Assembly: GCF_014596975.1 (NCBI RefSeq) | Contig: NZ_JACVXD010000004.1 | Span: 62,001-126,000 of the forward strand | DNA from: Aestuariibaculum marinum | Lineage (GTDB): Bacteria; Bacteroidota; Bacteroidia; Flavobacteriales; Flavobacteriaceae | Direction of reading: 5' to 3' | DNA length: 64,000 bases | Part shown: in pieces, positions 29,026 through 38,753 of the stretch | How the letters are laid out: each line of letters starts with the position of its first letter | Position numbering within the stretch: the stretch's first letter is position 1 | The notes under the pieces: model-generated | Seen by the model: the letters and a program-made list of their open reading frames with translations, nothing else | What the model was told of the DNA's origin: nothing | Databases searched by the model: none | Made by a program: the position numbers and the translations under genes

Positions 29026-29478
29026 ATGGATTTAAGTAATTTAAAACCTGCAGAAGGTTCTGTAAAAAACCAAGGGAAAAGAGTAGGTAGAGGACAAGGT
29101 TCTGGTAAAGGTGGTACTGCTACACGTGGTCACAAAGGTGCTAAGTCTCGTTCTGGATACTCTAAGAAAGTAGGATTTGAAGGTGGGCAAATGCCAATTC
29201 AAAGACGTGTTCCTAAGTTTGGTTTTACTAATATTAACCGCGTAGAATATCAAGGGATTAACTTAGATACTTTACAACAGTTAGTAGATGATAACAAAGT
29301 TACAGATACAGTAGATTTTGAAACTTTATTCGCTAACCGTTTAGCTGGAAAAAATGATCTAGTTAAAATTTTAGGACGAGGAGAGTTAAAAGCAAAATTA
29401 AAAGTATCTGCACACAAATTTACTGCTTCAGCAAAAGCTGCTATCGAAGCTGCAGGAGGTGAAGCTGTAACATTATAA
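29026..29478 (+). CDS. rplO: 50S ribosomal protein L15
   Basis: A 150-residue L15, an assembly protein of the large subunit. The glycine-rich basic N-terminus GRGQGSGKGGTATRGHKGAK and the segment FEGGQMPIQRRVPKFGF are hallmarks. The C-terminal third carries VSAHKFTASAKAAIEAAGG. It lies 15 bases before secY, the conserved partner in spc operons. Confidence 0.98.
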   Translation: MDLSNLKPAEGSVKNQGKRVGRGQGSGKGGTATRGHKGAKSRSGYSKKVGFEGGQMPIQRRVPKFGFTNINRVEYQGINLDTLQQLVDDNKVTDTVDFETLFANRLAGKNDLVKILGRGELKAKLKVSAHKFTASAKAAIEAAGGEAVTL

Positions 29479-29493
29479 GACCTTATTACAAGT

Positions 29494-30837
29494 ATGAAGT
29501 TTATAGAATCGTTAAAGAATGTTTGGAAAATAGAAGAACTAAGAAACAGAATTACCGTTACACTTGGTTTGTTATTAGTTTATCGTTTTGGTGCTCAAGT
29601 AGTACTTCCTGGTATTGATGCCGCTCAATTAGAAGGATTGAGTGACAGTACAGACGGAGGTTTATTAGGATTACTAAATGCCTTTACAGGGGGTGCCTTT
29701 GCAAATGCATCTGTATTTGCTCTTGGTATCATGCCTTACATTTCTGCTTCTATTGTAGTACAGTTAATGGGAATCGCTATTCCTTATTTACAAAAACTAC
29801 AAAAAGAAGGCGCAAGTGGTCAAAAGAAAATTAATCAAATTACACGTTGGTTAACTATTGCTATATGTTTATTACAAGCTCCAGGTTACCTGGCAAGTTT
29901 ACCGGCATTAGGGATTCCTACAAGTGCATTTTTATTAGGTCAAGGACCATTATTCTATTTCTCATCAGTTTCTATCTTAGTAACCGGATGTATCTTTGCG
30001 ATGTGGTTAGGAGAAAAAATTACGGATAAAGGTATAGGCAATGGTATTTCACTATTAATTATGGTGGGTATCATTGCTCGTCTACCAGCCGCTTTTCTTC
30101 AAAACGCAGCCACTAGATTAGAAGGGAATAACGTAATGTTAATTCTTTTCGAACTAGTTATTTGGTTCGCAATTATCTTAGGTGCTATCATGCTTGTTAT
30201 GGCTGTTAGAAAAATAGCCGTAGAATATGCAAGAAGAACAGCAAGCGGTGGCTATGAAAAAAGCGCTGTAGGGTCTAGACAGTATATTCCATTAAAGCTT
30301 AATGCTTCTGGAGTAATGCCTATCATATTTGCACAAGCAATTATGTTTGTTCCTAGTTTAATTGGAGGATCGTCTTTCTTAAAGGAGACAGCTACAGGAA
30401 TCTGGTTACAAACAAACTTTGCAGATATATTTGGACTTTGGTACAACTTAGTATTTGCCTTTTTAATTATTGTATTTACATATTTCTATACGGCAATTAC
30501 AGTACCAACAAACAAAATGGCTGACGATTTAAAACGCAGTGGAGGTTTTATTCCAGGTATTCGTCCTGGTTCAGAAACTTCAGAATATCTAGATAAGATA
30601 ATGTCTCAAATTACCTTACCTGGTTCATTATTCTTAGCATTAATAGCTATATTTCCAGCATTCATTGTTAAGTTAATGGGCGTACAACAAGGATGGGCAT
30701 TATTCTTTGGTGGTACCTCACTAATCATTTTAGTAGGTGTTGCGATAGATACTATGCAACAGGTAAACTCTTACTTGTTAAATAGACATTATGATGGCTT
30801 GATGAAAACAGGTAAAAATAGAAAAGCAGTCGCTTAA
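29494..30837 (+). CDS. secY: Preprotein translocase subunit SecY
   Basis: A 447-residue, ten-helix channel protein of the SecYEG translocon, which exports or inserts the many signal-peptide proteins seen in this window. The N-terminal [13 protein letters not shown], the plug region and TM2 [14 protein letters not shown], and the cytoplasmic loop with [22 protein letters not shown] are well conserved. It comes directly before infA; adk and map, often found at this point in other bacteria, are absent. Confidence 0.98.
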   Translation: MKFIESLKNVWKIEELRNRITVTLGLLLVYRFGAQVVLPGIDAAQLEGLSDSTDGGLLGLLNAFTGGAFANASVFALGIMPYISASIVVQLMGIAIPYLQKLQKEGASGQKKINQITRWLTIAICLLQAPGYLASLPALGIPTSAFLLGQGPLFYFSSVSILVTGCIFAMWLGEKITDKGIGNGISLLIMVGIIARLPAAFLQNAATRLEGNNVMLILFELVIWFAIILGAIMLVMAVRKIAVEYARRTASGGYEKSAVGSRQYIPLKLNASGVMPIIFAQAIMFVPSLIGGSSFLKETATGIWLQTNFADIFGLWYNLVFAFLIIVFTYFYTAITVPTNKMADDLKRSGGFIPGIRPGSETSEYLDKIMSQITLPGSLFLALIAIFPAFIVKLMGVQQGWALFFGGTSLIILVGVAIDTMQQVNSYLLNRHYDGLMKTGKNRKAVA

Positions 30838-30847
30838 TTATTATACT

Positions 30848-31063
30848 ATGGCAAAACAGGCAGCAATAGAACAAGACGGAACAATTATAGAAGCATTATC
30901 AAATGCCATGTTCCGTGTTGAATTAGAAAATGGTCACATTGTGACAGCACATATCTCTGGTAAAATGCGTATGCACTATATAAAACTTTTACCGGGAGAT
31001 AAAGTAAAATTAGAAATGAGTCCTTACGATTTGACTAAGGCTCGCATAACTTATAGATACTAA
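30848..31063 (+). CDS. infA: Translation initiation factor IF-1
   Basis: A 71-residue OB-fold protein that blocks the A site during initiation. The sequence [26 protein letters not shown] and the [22 protein letters not shown] segment are diagnostic. It lies 10 bases after secY and 4 bases before rpmJ. The start codon is preceded by TTATTATACT, with no Shine-Dalgarno sequence. Confidence 0.97.
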   Translation: MAKQAAIEQDGTIIEALSNAMFRVELENGHIVTAHISGKMRMHYIKLLPGDKVKLEMSPYDLTKARITYRY

Positions 31064-31067
31064 TACG

Positions 31068-31184
31068 ATGAAAGTTAGAGCATCCGTTAAAAAAAGAAGT
31101 GCAGATTGTAAAATCGTGCGTAGAAAAGGTAGACTTTACGTGATAAACAAGAAGAATCCTAGATTTAAACAAAGACAAGGTTAA
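31068..31184 (+). CDS. rpmJ: 50S ribosomal protein L36, zinc-independent form
   Basis: A 38-residue L36 beginning [21 protein letters not shown] and ending RFKQRQG. The zinc ligands of the C+ form (two Cys near residues 11/14, a third Cys near 27 and a His near 33) are reduced to a single Cys, so this is the zinc-free type. It lies 4 bases after infA, in the standard place between infA and rpsM. Confidence 0.96.
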   Translation: MKVRASVKKRSADCKIVRRKGRLYVINKKNPRFKQRQG

Positions 31185-31202
31185 AATTGTACATGAGTTA
31201 TT

Positions 31203-31292
31203 AGGGCTTAGAAGTTAGATGAGAATCTGTTCGAAATAGAAATGTTTAGGATTCTAACAACTAAAAACTAGCAACTAGAAACTAAAAACAAT
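31203..31292 (+). repeat. Heptamer-bearing spacer element, copy 1 (upstream of rpsM)
   Basis: About 90 bases highly similar to 31681-31765. The shared core is TTAGATGA(GA)ATCTGTTYGAAAT, then TTTAGGATTCTA, then tandem 7-base units CTAACAA-CTAAAAA-CTAGCAA-CTAGAAA-CTAAAAA (31254-31288), ending 4 bases before the rpsM ATG. AGAATC (31222-31227) can pair with GATTCT (31250-31255). Confidence 0.8.
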
Positions 31293-31667
31293 ATGGCAAG
31301 AATTGCAGGTGTAGACATACCAAAAAACAAAAGAGGAGTTATCTCTTTAACTTATATCTACGGAATAGGTAGAAGTAGAGCAAAAGAAATATTAGCACAA
31401 GCTAATGTTGACGAAAGTATTAAAGTTCAAGATTGGAACGACGACCAAATCGCTGGTATTCGTGAAGCTGTTGGATCTTATACTATCGAAGGTGAGTTAC
31501 GTTCTGAAACTCAATTAAACATTAAACGTTTAATGGATATTGGATGTAACAGAGGTATTCGTCATAGAGCTGGACTTCCGTTAAGAGGTCAACGTACTAA
31601 GAACAACTCTAGAACTAGAAAAGGTAGAAGAAAAACTGTTGCTAACAAGAAAAAAGCAACTAAATAA
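31293..31667 (+). CDS. rpsM: 30S ribosomal protein S13
   Basis: A 124-residue S13 of the 30S head, forming bridges to the large subunit. [30 protein letters not shown] and the C-terminal [22 protein letters not shown] are diagnostic. The basic C-terminal tail that reaches P-site tRNA is present. It is flanked on both sides by copies of the same heptamer-bearing spacer element. Confidence 0.98.
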   Translation: MARIAGVDIPKNKRGVISLTYIYGIGRSRAKEILAQANVDESIKVQDWNDDQIAGIREAVGSYTIEGELRSETQLNIKRLMDIGCNRGIRHRAGLPLRGQRTKNNSRTRKGRRKTVANKKKATK

Positions 31668-31680
31668 TTAAAAGTCATTA

Positions 31681-31765
31681 GTATTTAGCTGTTAGATGAA
31701 TCTGTTTGAAATGTAAAAGTTTAGGATTCTATCACTAACAACTAACAACTAGAAACTAAAATAAT
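31681..31765 (+). repeat. Heptamer-bearing spacer element, copy 2 (upstream of rpsK)
   Basis: Second copy of the element found before rpsM. It keeps the core, GAATC/GATTC pairing (31698-31702 with 31725-31729), and tandem units CTAACAA-CTAACAA-CTAGAAA-CTAAAAT (31735-31762) that end 3 bases before the rpsK ATG. Confidence 0.8.
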
Positions 31766-32158
31766 ATGGCAAAATCAAATACAAAAACTACTAAAAAACG
31801 TAAAGTTATAGTAGATTCTGTTGGTGAAGCGCACGTTACGGCTTCTTTCAACAACATTATCATCTCATTAACTAATAAGAAAGGTGACGTAATTTCATGG
31901 TCATCTGCTGGTAAAATGGGATTTAGAGGTTCTAAGAAAAACACTCCTTATGCTGCTCAATTAGCTGCGGAAGACGCTGCTGCAGTTGCATCAGAAGCTG
32001 GTTTAAAGAAAGTAAAAGTATACGTTAAAGGTCCTGGAAATGGTAGAGAATCTGCTATCCGTTCTATCCATAATGCTGGTATCGAAGTAACAGAAATTAT
32101 CGATGTTACTCCATTACCACACAATGGATGTAGACCTCCAAAACGTAGAAGAGTATAA
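31766..32158 (+). CDS. rpsK: 30S ribosomal protein S11
   Basis: A 130-residue S11 of the platform, near the mRNA exit. [36 protein letters not shown] and the C-terminal [13 protein letters not shown] and [16 protein letters not shown] are diagnostic. A strong terminator follows 28 bases after its stop, so it appears to be the last gene of the first ribosomal transcription unit. Confidence 0.98.
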   Translation: MAKSNTKTTKKRKVIVDSVGEAHVTASFNNIIISLTNKKGDVISWSSAGKMGFRGSKKNTPYAAQLAAEDAAAVASEAGLKKVKVYVKGPGNGRESAIRSIHNAGIEVTEIIDVTPLPHNGCRPPKRRRV

Positions 32159-32186
32159 TTACTCTTAAAAACATATTTATAATAAA

Positions 32187-32225
32187 AATAATATCAGCTA
32201 TTTATATAGTTGGTATTATTTTTTT
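32187..32225 (+). terminator. Terminator between rpsK and rpsD
   Basis: AATAATATCAGCTA (32187-32200) pairs with TAGTTGGTATTATT (32207-32220), a 14-base stem with two G-U wobbles and a 6-base loop, followed by a T-run. It splits the alpha operon after rpsK. Confidence 0.75.
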
Positions 32226-32236
32226 ATGTAAATTTG
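32210..32236 (+). promoter_or_regulatory. Promoter of the rpsD-rpoA-rplQ unit
   Basis: TAAATTTG at 32229-32236 matches the Bacteroidota -7 box. A TTG at 32210-32212 is upstream, but the spacing is 16 rather than about 19 bases. It lies directly after the terminator and 97 bases before rpsD. Confidence 0.6.
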
Positions 32237-32244
32237 CAAACTGA

Positions 32245-32333
32245 AAAATTAACAAGTATTAACGGGAGATTAACGATTATCGGAGGATAAGATTAAGACC
32301 TTAATCCATAATCACTCTCAAAAACAATTAGAA
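32245..32333 (+). promoter_or_regulatory. Structured leader of rpsD
   Basis: The leader contains GATTAAG (32291-32297) facing CTTAATC (32300-32306), and an outer possible pairing of GGGAG-ATTA (32264-32272) with TAATCACTCTC (32309-32319). S4 controls the alpha operon in other bacteria by binding a leader, so this could be its target. The pairing is judged by eye only. Confidence 0.4.
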
Positions 32334-32939
32334 ATGGCAAGATATACTGGTCCTAAAACTAAAATCGCTCGTAAATTTGGTGAAGCGATCTTCGGAGATG
32401 ACAAATCTTTCGAAAAAAGAAATTACCCTCCTGGGCAACATGGTAACGCTAGAAAGCGTGGTAAAAAATCTGAGTATGCTATTCAATTAGCTGAAAAGCA
32501 AAAAGCTAAATATACCTACGGAATCTTAGAAAGACAATTTAGAGGTTTATTTAAAAAAGCTAGAGCTGCTCAAGGAATTACAGGTGAGGTTCTTTTACAA
32601 TTATGTGAATCTAGATTAGATAACGTTGTTTACAGAATGGGAATTGCTCCTTCAAGAAGTGGTGCAAGACAGTTAGTGTCTCACAGACATATCACTGTAA
32701 ACGGAGAGTTAGTAAACATTCCTTCTTACCAATTAAAAGCTGGAGATGTTGTAGCGGTAAGAGAGAAATCTAAATCTCTTGAAGTTATCGAAAGATCATT
32801 ATCAAACTCAAGTAACGTTTACGAATGGATTACTTGGAATGATGATACTAAACAAGGAACTTACGTTTCTGTTCCTGCAAGAATTCAAATTCCAGAGAAT
32901 ATCAACGAGCAATTCATCGTCGAGTTATACTCTAAATAA
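32334..32939 (+). CDS. rpsD: 30S ribosomal protein S4, zinc-independent form
   Basis: A 201-residue S4, a primary 16S binder and, in other bacteria, alpha-operon repressor. The N-terminal Cys cluster of zinc-binding S4 is missing ([21 protein letters not shown]), so it is the C- form. The S4 RNA-binding domain has [14 protein letters not shown] and the [14 protein letters not shown] turn. It heads its own unit with promoter and structured leader, followed by rpoA after 107 bases. Confidence 0.98.
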   Translation: MARYTGPKTKIARKFGEAIFGDDKSFEKRNYPPGQHGNARKRGKKSEYAIQLAEKQKAKYTYGILERQFRGLFKKARAAQGITGEVLLQLCESRLDNVVYRMGIAPSRSGARQLVSHRHITVNGELVNIPSYQLKAGDVVAVREKSKSLEVIERSLSNSSNVYEWITWNDDTKQGTYVSVPARIQIPENINEQFIVELYSK

Positions 32940-32961
32940 TAAAAATAAATTATTAACCACA

Positions 32962-33020
32962 TTGGTATTTGGCCAAAGGGTTTGTTCGGACTTCTTCAAA
33001 CTTATAAACCGCGCAACCAA
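32962..33020 (+). promoter_or_regulatory. Folded spacer before rpoA
   Basis: TTGGT (32962-32966) can pair with ACCAA (33016-33020), enclosing GTTTG (32980-32984) with CAAAC (32997-33001), or alternatively GGTTT (32979-32983) with AAACC (33006-33010). There is no T-run. It is a structured region of unknown role in the 107-base rpsD-rpoA spacer. Confidence 0.35.
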
Positions 33021-33046
33021 GTAACAATTAAAACGAAGAACAAAAA

Positions 33047-34039
33047 ATGGCAGTATTTAATTTTCAGAAGCCCGACAAAGTAATCATGATTGATTCAACA
33101 GATTTTGAAGGGAAATTCGAATTTCGTCCTTTAGAACCTGGATACGGTTTAACAGTTGGTAACGCTTTAAGAAGAGTACTTCTTTCTTCATTAGAAGGTT
33201 TTGCAATTACTTCTGTAAGAATCGAAGGTGTAGATCATGAGTTTTCAACGATTGCTGGGGTAGTGGAAGATGTTACAGAAATCATCTTAAACTTAAAGCA
33301 AGTACGTTTTAAAAGACAAATTGAAGATATCGACAACGAGTCTGTATCAATCTCAATTTCAGGTCAAGAGCAAATTACTGCTGGAGATTTCCAAAAGTTT
33401 ATCTCAGGATTCCAAGTGTTAAATACAGAGTTAGTAATCTGTAACTTAGATCCGAAAGTTAACTTTAACATGGAAATCACAATTGAAAAAGGTAGAGGAT
33501 ATGTACCTGCAGAAGAAAATAAAAAAGCTGCTGCACCAATAGGAACAATCTTTACAGATTCAATTTACACACCAATAAAAAACGTTAAATATAGTATTGA
33601 GAACTACCGTGTAGAGCAAAAAACAGACTACGAAAAGTTAGTATTTGAAATCATCACAGACGGTTCTATCACTCCTCAGGATGCATTAACTGAGGCTGCT
33701 AAAACGTTAATTCACCACTTCATGTTATTCTCAGATGAGCGTATAACATTAGAAGCTGATGAAATTGCACAAACTGAGACATATGATGAAGAATCATTAC
33801 ATATGAGACAGTTGCTTAAAACTAAGTTAATCGATATGGATTTATCGGTTCGTGCACTTAACTGTTTAAAAGCTGCAGAAGTTGATACTTTAGGAGACTT
33901 AGTATCATTTAACAAAAACGATTTAATGAAATTCAGAAACTTCGGTAAGAAGTCTTTAACTGAGCTTGAAGAGCTTGTAAGTGTTAAAGGTTTAAATTTC
34001 GGAATGGATTTAAGCAAATACAAATTAGATAAAGATTAA
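33047..34039 (+). CDS. rpoA: DNA-directed RNA polymerase subunit alpha
   Basis: A 330-residue alpha subunit. The N-terminal domain (about 1-230) carries the dimerisation signature [20 protein letters not shown] and [14 protein letters not shown] strand; the C-terminal domain (about 255-325) has [16 protein letters not shown] and the [13 protein letters not shown] helix that contacts DNA and activators. Length is normal. It lies between rpsD and rplQ, the usual alpha operon order. Confidence 0.98.
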   Translation: MAVFNFQKPDKVIMIDSTDFEGKFEFRPLEPGYGLTVGNALRRVLLSSLEGFAITSVRIEGVDHEFSTIAGVVEDVTEIILNLKQVRFKRQIEDIDNESVSISISGQEQITAGDFQKFISGFQVLNTELVICNLDPKVNFNMEITIEKGRGYVPAEENKKAAAPIGTIFTDSIYTPIKNVKYSIENYRVEQKTDYEKLVFEIITDGSITPQDALTEAAKTLIHHFMLFSDERITLEADEIAQTETYDEESLHMRQLLKTKLIDMDLSVRALNCLKAAEVDTLGDLVSFNKNDLMKFRNFGKKSLTELEELVSVKGLNFGMDLSKYKLDKD

Positions 34040-34042
34040 TTT

Positions 34043-34084
34043 CTTCATAGTTTGCTCCTCAGTAGTGGGTTGAGCAAGATGAAG
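34043..34084 (+). promoter_or_regulatory. Two-tier hairpin before rplQ
   Basis: CTTCAT (34043-34048) pairs with ATGAAG (34079-34084), and inside it TTGCTC (34052-34057) pairs with GAGCAA (34072-34077), with small internal loops and a 14-base apical loop. There is no T-run. It fills almost the entire 61-base rpoA-rplQ spacer and ends 16 bases before the rplQ start. Confidence 0.55.
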
Positions 34085-34100
34085 TTTAAAACCAAAAGTC

Positions 34101-34574
34101 ATGAGACACGGAAAAAAAGTAAATCACTTAGGTAGACAAACTGCTCACAGAAAAGCAATGTTAGCTAATATGGCATGTTCTTTAATCGAGCACAAACGTA
34201 TTAACACTACAGTTGCTAAAGCAAAAGCTTTAAAACAATTTGTTGAGCCTTTAATCACTAAGTCTAAAGAAGACACAACTCACAACAGACGTATTGTTAT
34301 GTCTCGCTTAAGACAAAAAGAGGCGGTAACAGAATTATTTAGAGATGTTGCAGCTAAAATAGCAGATCGTCCAGGAGGTTATACAAGAATTATTAAACTT
34401 GGTAATCGTTTAGGTGATAACGCTGATATGGCTATGATTGAGCTTGTAGATTACAACGAGATTTACACTGCTGGTAAACCAGAGAAGAAAGCAACTCGTA
34501 GAAGTAGAAGAGGTGGTTCTAAACCAGCTGCTGCTCCTGCTGTTGAAACTCAAGCTTCAAACGAAGAGGAATAA
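34101..34574 (+). CDS. rplQ: 50S ribosomal protein L17
   Basis: A 157-residue L17 near the tunnel exit. [21 protein letters not shown] is diagnostic. A basic, Ala/Pro-rich C-terminal extension of about 35 residues ([17 protein letters not shown]) exceeds the 127-residue E. coli length and is common in Bacteroidota. It is the last gene of the ribosomal array, followed by a strong terminator. Confidence 0.97.
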   Translation: MRHGKKVNHLGRQTAHRKAMLANMACSLIEHKRINTTVAKAKALKQFVEPLITKSKEDTTHNRRIVMSRLRQKEAVTELFRDVAAKIADRPGGYTRIIKLGNRLGDNADMAMIELVDYNEIYTAGKPEKKATRRSRRGGSKPAAAPAVETQASNEEE

Positions 34575-34598
34575 ATGTTAGATACATTTTCAAATATT

Positions 34599-34632
34599 AA
34601 AGGATAAACTATTTTAGTTTATCCTTTTTTTT
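34599..34632 (+). terminator. Terminator of the ribosomal array
   Basis: AAAGGATAAACT (34599-34610), loop ATTTT, AGTTTATCCT (34616-34625), and a T-run to 34632. It lies 24 bases past the rplQ stop. Confidence 0.85.
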
Positions 34633-34663
34633 GTGCAATTTTGCAAAACTTTTTTAGTGAAAC

Positions 34664-35770
34664 ATGAAATATCAAAAAAGACAAAAAGCCATCATTCTTT
34701 TAGCAGATGGTACCATTTTTTATGGTAAGGCAGTTGGAAATAAGCAAGGAACAGCTTTTGGAGAGGTATGTTTTAACACTGGTATGACCGGATACCAAGA
34801 GATTTTTACAGATCCTTCTTATTTCGGACAAATTATGGTGACTACCAATGCACACATTGGTAACTACGGAACTAATGCAGAAGAAGTAGAATCAGATTCA
34901 GTAAAAATTGCTGGTCTTGTCGTTAAGAACTTTAGCTACGAATATTCTAGAGACGCAGCAGATAGTTCTTTAGAGGAGTTTTTAGATAAAAACAATTTAT
35001 TAGCTATTTCAGATGTAGATACTAGAGCATTAGTAAGCTACATTAGAGATAATGGAGCTATGAACGCTGTTATTTCAACTGAAGTTGATAATATTGAAGG
35101 TTTAAAAAAGCAATTAGCTGAAGTGCCAAACATGGAAGGTTTAGAATTAGCTTCTAAAGTATCTACTAAAGAACCTTACTATTTTGGTGATGAAAATGCA
35201 ACATACAAGATTGCAGCTTTAGATATTGGAATTAAAAAGAATATCTTAAGAAACTTAGCAAAACGCGATGCTTACATTAAAGTATTCCCGTACAATTCTA
35301 AGTTCGAAGATTTAGAAGCGTTTAATCCAGATGGATATTTCTTATCTAACGGACCTGGGGATCCAGAACCATTAGCTGAAGCTCAGGAAGTGGCTAAAGA
35401 AATCATCAAAAGAAATTTACCGTTATTTGGTATTTGTTTAGGTCATCAAGTAATCGCTTTAGCAAACGGTGTGTCAACTTATAAAATGCATAATGGGCAT
35501 AGAGGTATTAACCACCCGGTTAAGAATATGGTAACTGGAAAAGGGGAGGTAACATCACAAAACCATGGGTTTGCTATTAACAGGGAAGAGACTGAAGCCC
35601 ATGAGGATTTACAAATTACACATGTACATTTAAATGATAATACTGTTGCAGGTATTGCCATGAAGAGTAAAAATGTGTTCTCTGTACAATACCACCCGGA
35701 AGCTAGTCCTGGGCCACACGACTCGTCATATCTTTTCGATCAGTTTATAGAAAATATCAAAAATAAATAG
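34664..35770 (+). CDS. carA: Carbamoyl-phosphate synthase small subunit
   Basis: A 368-residue glutaminase subunit, releasing ammonia from glutamine for the CarB large subunit in pyrimidine and arginine synthesis. The N-terminal domain has FGEVCFNTGMTGYQEI; the class I amidotransferase domain has FLSNGPGDPEP, the nucleophile elbow LFGICLGHQ (Cys near 250) and the His/Glu pair in VQYHPEASPGP. carB is not in the window. A CAATTTTG box at 34636-34643 may be its promoter. It has its own terminator. Confidence 0.96.
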   Translation: MKYQKRQKAIILLADGTIFYGKAVGNKQGTAFGEVCFNTGMTGYQEIFTDPSYFGQIMVTTNAHIGNYGTNAEEVESDSVKIAGLVVKNFSYEYSRDAADSSLEEFLDKNNLLAISDVDTRALVSYIRDNGAMNAVISTEVDNIEGLKKQLAEVPNMEGLELASKVSTKEPYYFGDENATYKIAALDIGIKKNILRNLAKRDAYIKVFPYNSKFEDLEAFNPDGYFLSNGPGDPEPLAEAQEVAKEIIKRNLPLFGICLGHQVIALANGVSTYKMHNGHRGINHPVKNMVTGKGEVTSQNHGFAINREETEAHEDLQITHVHLNDNTVAGIAMKSKNVFSVQYHPEASPGPHDSSYLFDQFIENIKNK

Positions 35771-35774
35771 TACG

Positions 35775-35811
35775 AAATCCTCAAAAAACATTAAGTTTTT
35801 TTGAGGATTTT
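35775..35811 (+). terminator. Terminator of carA
   Basis: AAATCCTCAAAAAA (35775-35788) pairs with TTTTTTTGAGGATTT (35796-35810), with a T-rich end. It lies 5 bases after the carA stop. Confidence 0.85.
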
Positions 35812-35884
35812 CTTTACTAAAACGTTTTAGCTGTTATTTTGAATATTTCTTAAAAAACTTCATAAATAAAATAAGATTAAAGCG

Positions 35885-35892
35885 TAAATTTG
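35885..35892 (+). promoter_or_regulatory. Promoter -7 box of eno
   Basis: TAAATTTG matches TAnnTTTG; the start codon is 31 bases downstream. No clear -33 TTTG is seen at the standard distance. Confidence 0.55.
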
Positions 35893-35916
35893 AATAAATA
35901 AAAGATTAAAAAATAA

Positions 35917-37212
<1,296 letters not shown>

Positions 37213-37230
37213 AAAGGTCAAAGAATATTC

Positions 37231-37268
37231 AAAAAAAGGCGATTATTGTTTAATAATCGCCTTTTTTT
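37231..37268 (+). terminator. Terminator of eno
   Basis: AAAAAAAGGCGATTATT (37231-37247) pairs with AATAATCGCCTTTTTTT (37252-37268) around a 4-base loop. It is perfectly paired. Confidence 0.9.
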
Positions 37269-37392
37269 ATACTTAGATTCTAAACAATATGTTAATTGAT
37301 GAAATCTTTAGTTTGATCTCCTTCTAAAGTATATAGATATTTATTAAATTAGCGATCCAATAAAATTAAATTAAACAATCATTAAAATACAT

Positions 37393-38679
37393 ATGGCTAA
37401 TACTGCTACCATTGAAATAAACGGTGAGAAACATGAATTTCCATTAGTGGAAGGAACAGAGAAAGAAGTTGCGATAGATATTACAAAATTAAGGGCAGCA
37501 ACAAAAGGTGTAATAACTATAGATCCAGGTTATAAAAACACTGGATCATGCGAAAGTGGTGTAACTTTTCTAGATGGAGAGCAAGGTATTTTAAGGTATA
37601 GAGGTTATAGCATTGAAGAATTAGCAGAGAAAGCAGATTTTTTAGAAGTTGCTTATCTTTTAATTTTTGGAGAACTTCCAACAAAAGCACAGAACGAAAA
37701 ATTTCACGAAGATATTAAAGCAGAGGCTGTAGTAGATGAGGATGTAAAGAAAATTGTTGAAACATTCCCAAGATCTGCGCACCCAATGGGAGTTATTGCT
37801 TCTTTAACAAGTGCTTTAACAGCGTTTAATCCTTCTTCTGTAAATGTTGATTCAGAAGAAGACATGTACAGAGCTATAGTTAAAATTTTAGGGAAATTCC
37901 CTGTCTTAGTAGCTTGGACATTACGTAGAAAACAAGGGTTGCCTTTAAATTACGGAAGTGATGAAATAGGTTACGTAGAGAACATTTTAAAAATGATGTT
38001 TGAAAAACCTAATCATCCTTACGAACAAAACAAGGTCCTTATCAATGCTTTAGATAAATTATTAATCTTACATGCCGATCACGAACAAAACTGTTCCACA
38101 TCTACAGTAAGAATTGTAGGGTCATCTCATGCTGGTTTATTCGCATCGCTTTCTGCCGGTATTTCTGCGCTTTGGGGACCATTACATGGTGGGGCTAACC
38201 AAGCGGTATTAGAAATGTTAGAAGGTATTAAAGCAGATGGTGGAGATACTAAAAAATACATGGCAAAAGCTAAAGATAAAAATGATCCATTCCGTTTAAT
38301 GGGATTCGGACACCGTGTTTATAAAAACTTCGATCCTAGAGCAAGAATTATTAAAAAAGCTGCAGATGAAGTATTAGGAGATTTAGGTGTGCAAGATCCT
38401 ATTTTAGACGTAGCTAAAGGATTAGAAAAAGAAGCTTTAGAAGATAGCTACTTCGTAGATAGAAAATTATATCCAAACGTAGACTTCTATTCAGGAATTA
38501 TCTACAGAGCAATGGGTATCCCAACGGATATGTTTACAGTAATGTTCGCCTTAGGACGTTTACCAGGTTGGATTGCACAATGGAGAGAAATGCGTTTACG
38601 TAAGGAGCCAATTGGTAGACCAAGACAAGTTTATATTGGTGCAACCGAAAGAAAGTTTGTTCCTATAGAAGAGAGATAA
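37393..38679 (+). CDS. gltA: Citrate synthase
   Basis: A 428-residue type II (hexameric-class) citrate synthase of the TCA cycle: acetyl-CoA plus oxaloacetate to citrate. The N-terminal beta domain precedes GYKNTGSCESGVTFLDGEQG; catalytic His residues lie in LHADHEQNCSTSTVR and WGPLHGGANQAV, and GFGHRVYKNFDPRA plus NVDFYSGI carry the remaining active-site residues. It has its own terminator; no clear consensus promoter is seen in the 180-base upstream gap. Confidence 0.97.
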   Translation: MANTATIEINGEKHEFPLVEGTEKEVAIDITKLRAATKGVITIDPGYKNTGSCESGVTFLDGEQGILRYRGYSIEELAEKADFLEVAYLLIFGELPTKAQNEKFHEDIKAEAVVDEDVKKIVETFPRSAHPMGVIASLTSALTAFNPSSVNVDSEEDMYRAIVKILGKFPVLVAWTLRRKQGLPLNYGSDEIGYVENILKMMFEKPNHPYEQNKVLINALDKLLILHADHEQNCSTSTVRIVGSSHAGLFASLSAGISALWGPLHGGANQAVLEMLEGIKADGGDTKKYMAKAKDKNDPFRLMGFGHRVYKNFDPRARIIKKAADEVLGDLGVQDPILDVAKGLEKEALEDSYFVDRKLYPNVDFYSGIIYRAMGIPTDMFTVMFALGRLPGWIAQWREMRLRKEPIGRPRQVYIGATERKFVPIEER

Positions 38680-38710
38680 TATTTTTACAATATTAGTGTA
38701 TAAAAGAAAA

Positions 38711-38743
38711 GGCTTCATAAGATTTACTTATGGAGCTTTTTTT
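38711..38743 (+). terminator. Terminator of gltA
   Basis: GGCTTCATAAG (38711-38721) pairs with CTTATGGAGCT (38727-38737) via two G-U pairs, 5-base loop, then a T-run. It runs directly into the next gene's promoter box. Confidence 0.75.
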
Positions 38744-38750
38744 ATATTTG
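38743..38750 (+). promoter_or_regulatory. Promoter -7 box 3 bases before an ATG
   Basis: TATATTTG matches TAnnTTTG exactly and is followed by CGC and the ATG at 38754. The predicted transcript would be leaderless or nearly so. Confidence 0.55.
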
Positions 38751-38753
38751 CGC

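Noticed and set aside
31254..31288. CRISPR-like tandem units
   Set aside because: The units are 7 bases with no spacers between them and no Cas genes are nearby, so this is a tandem microsatellite-type array inside a larger repeated spacer element.
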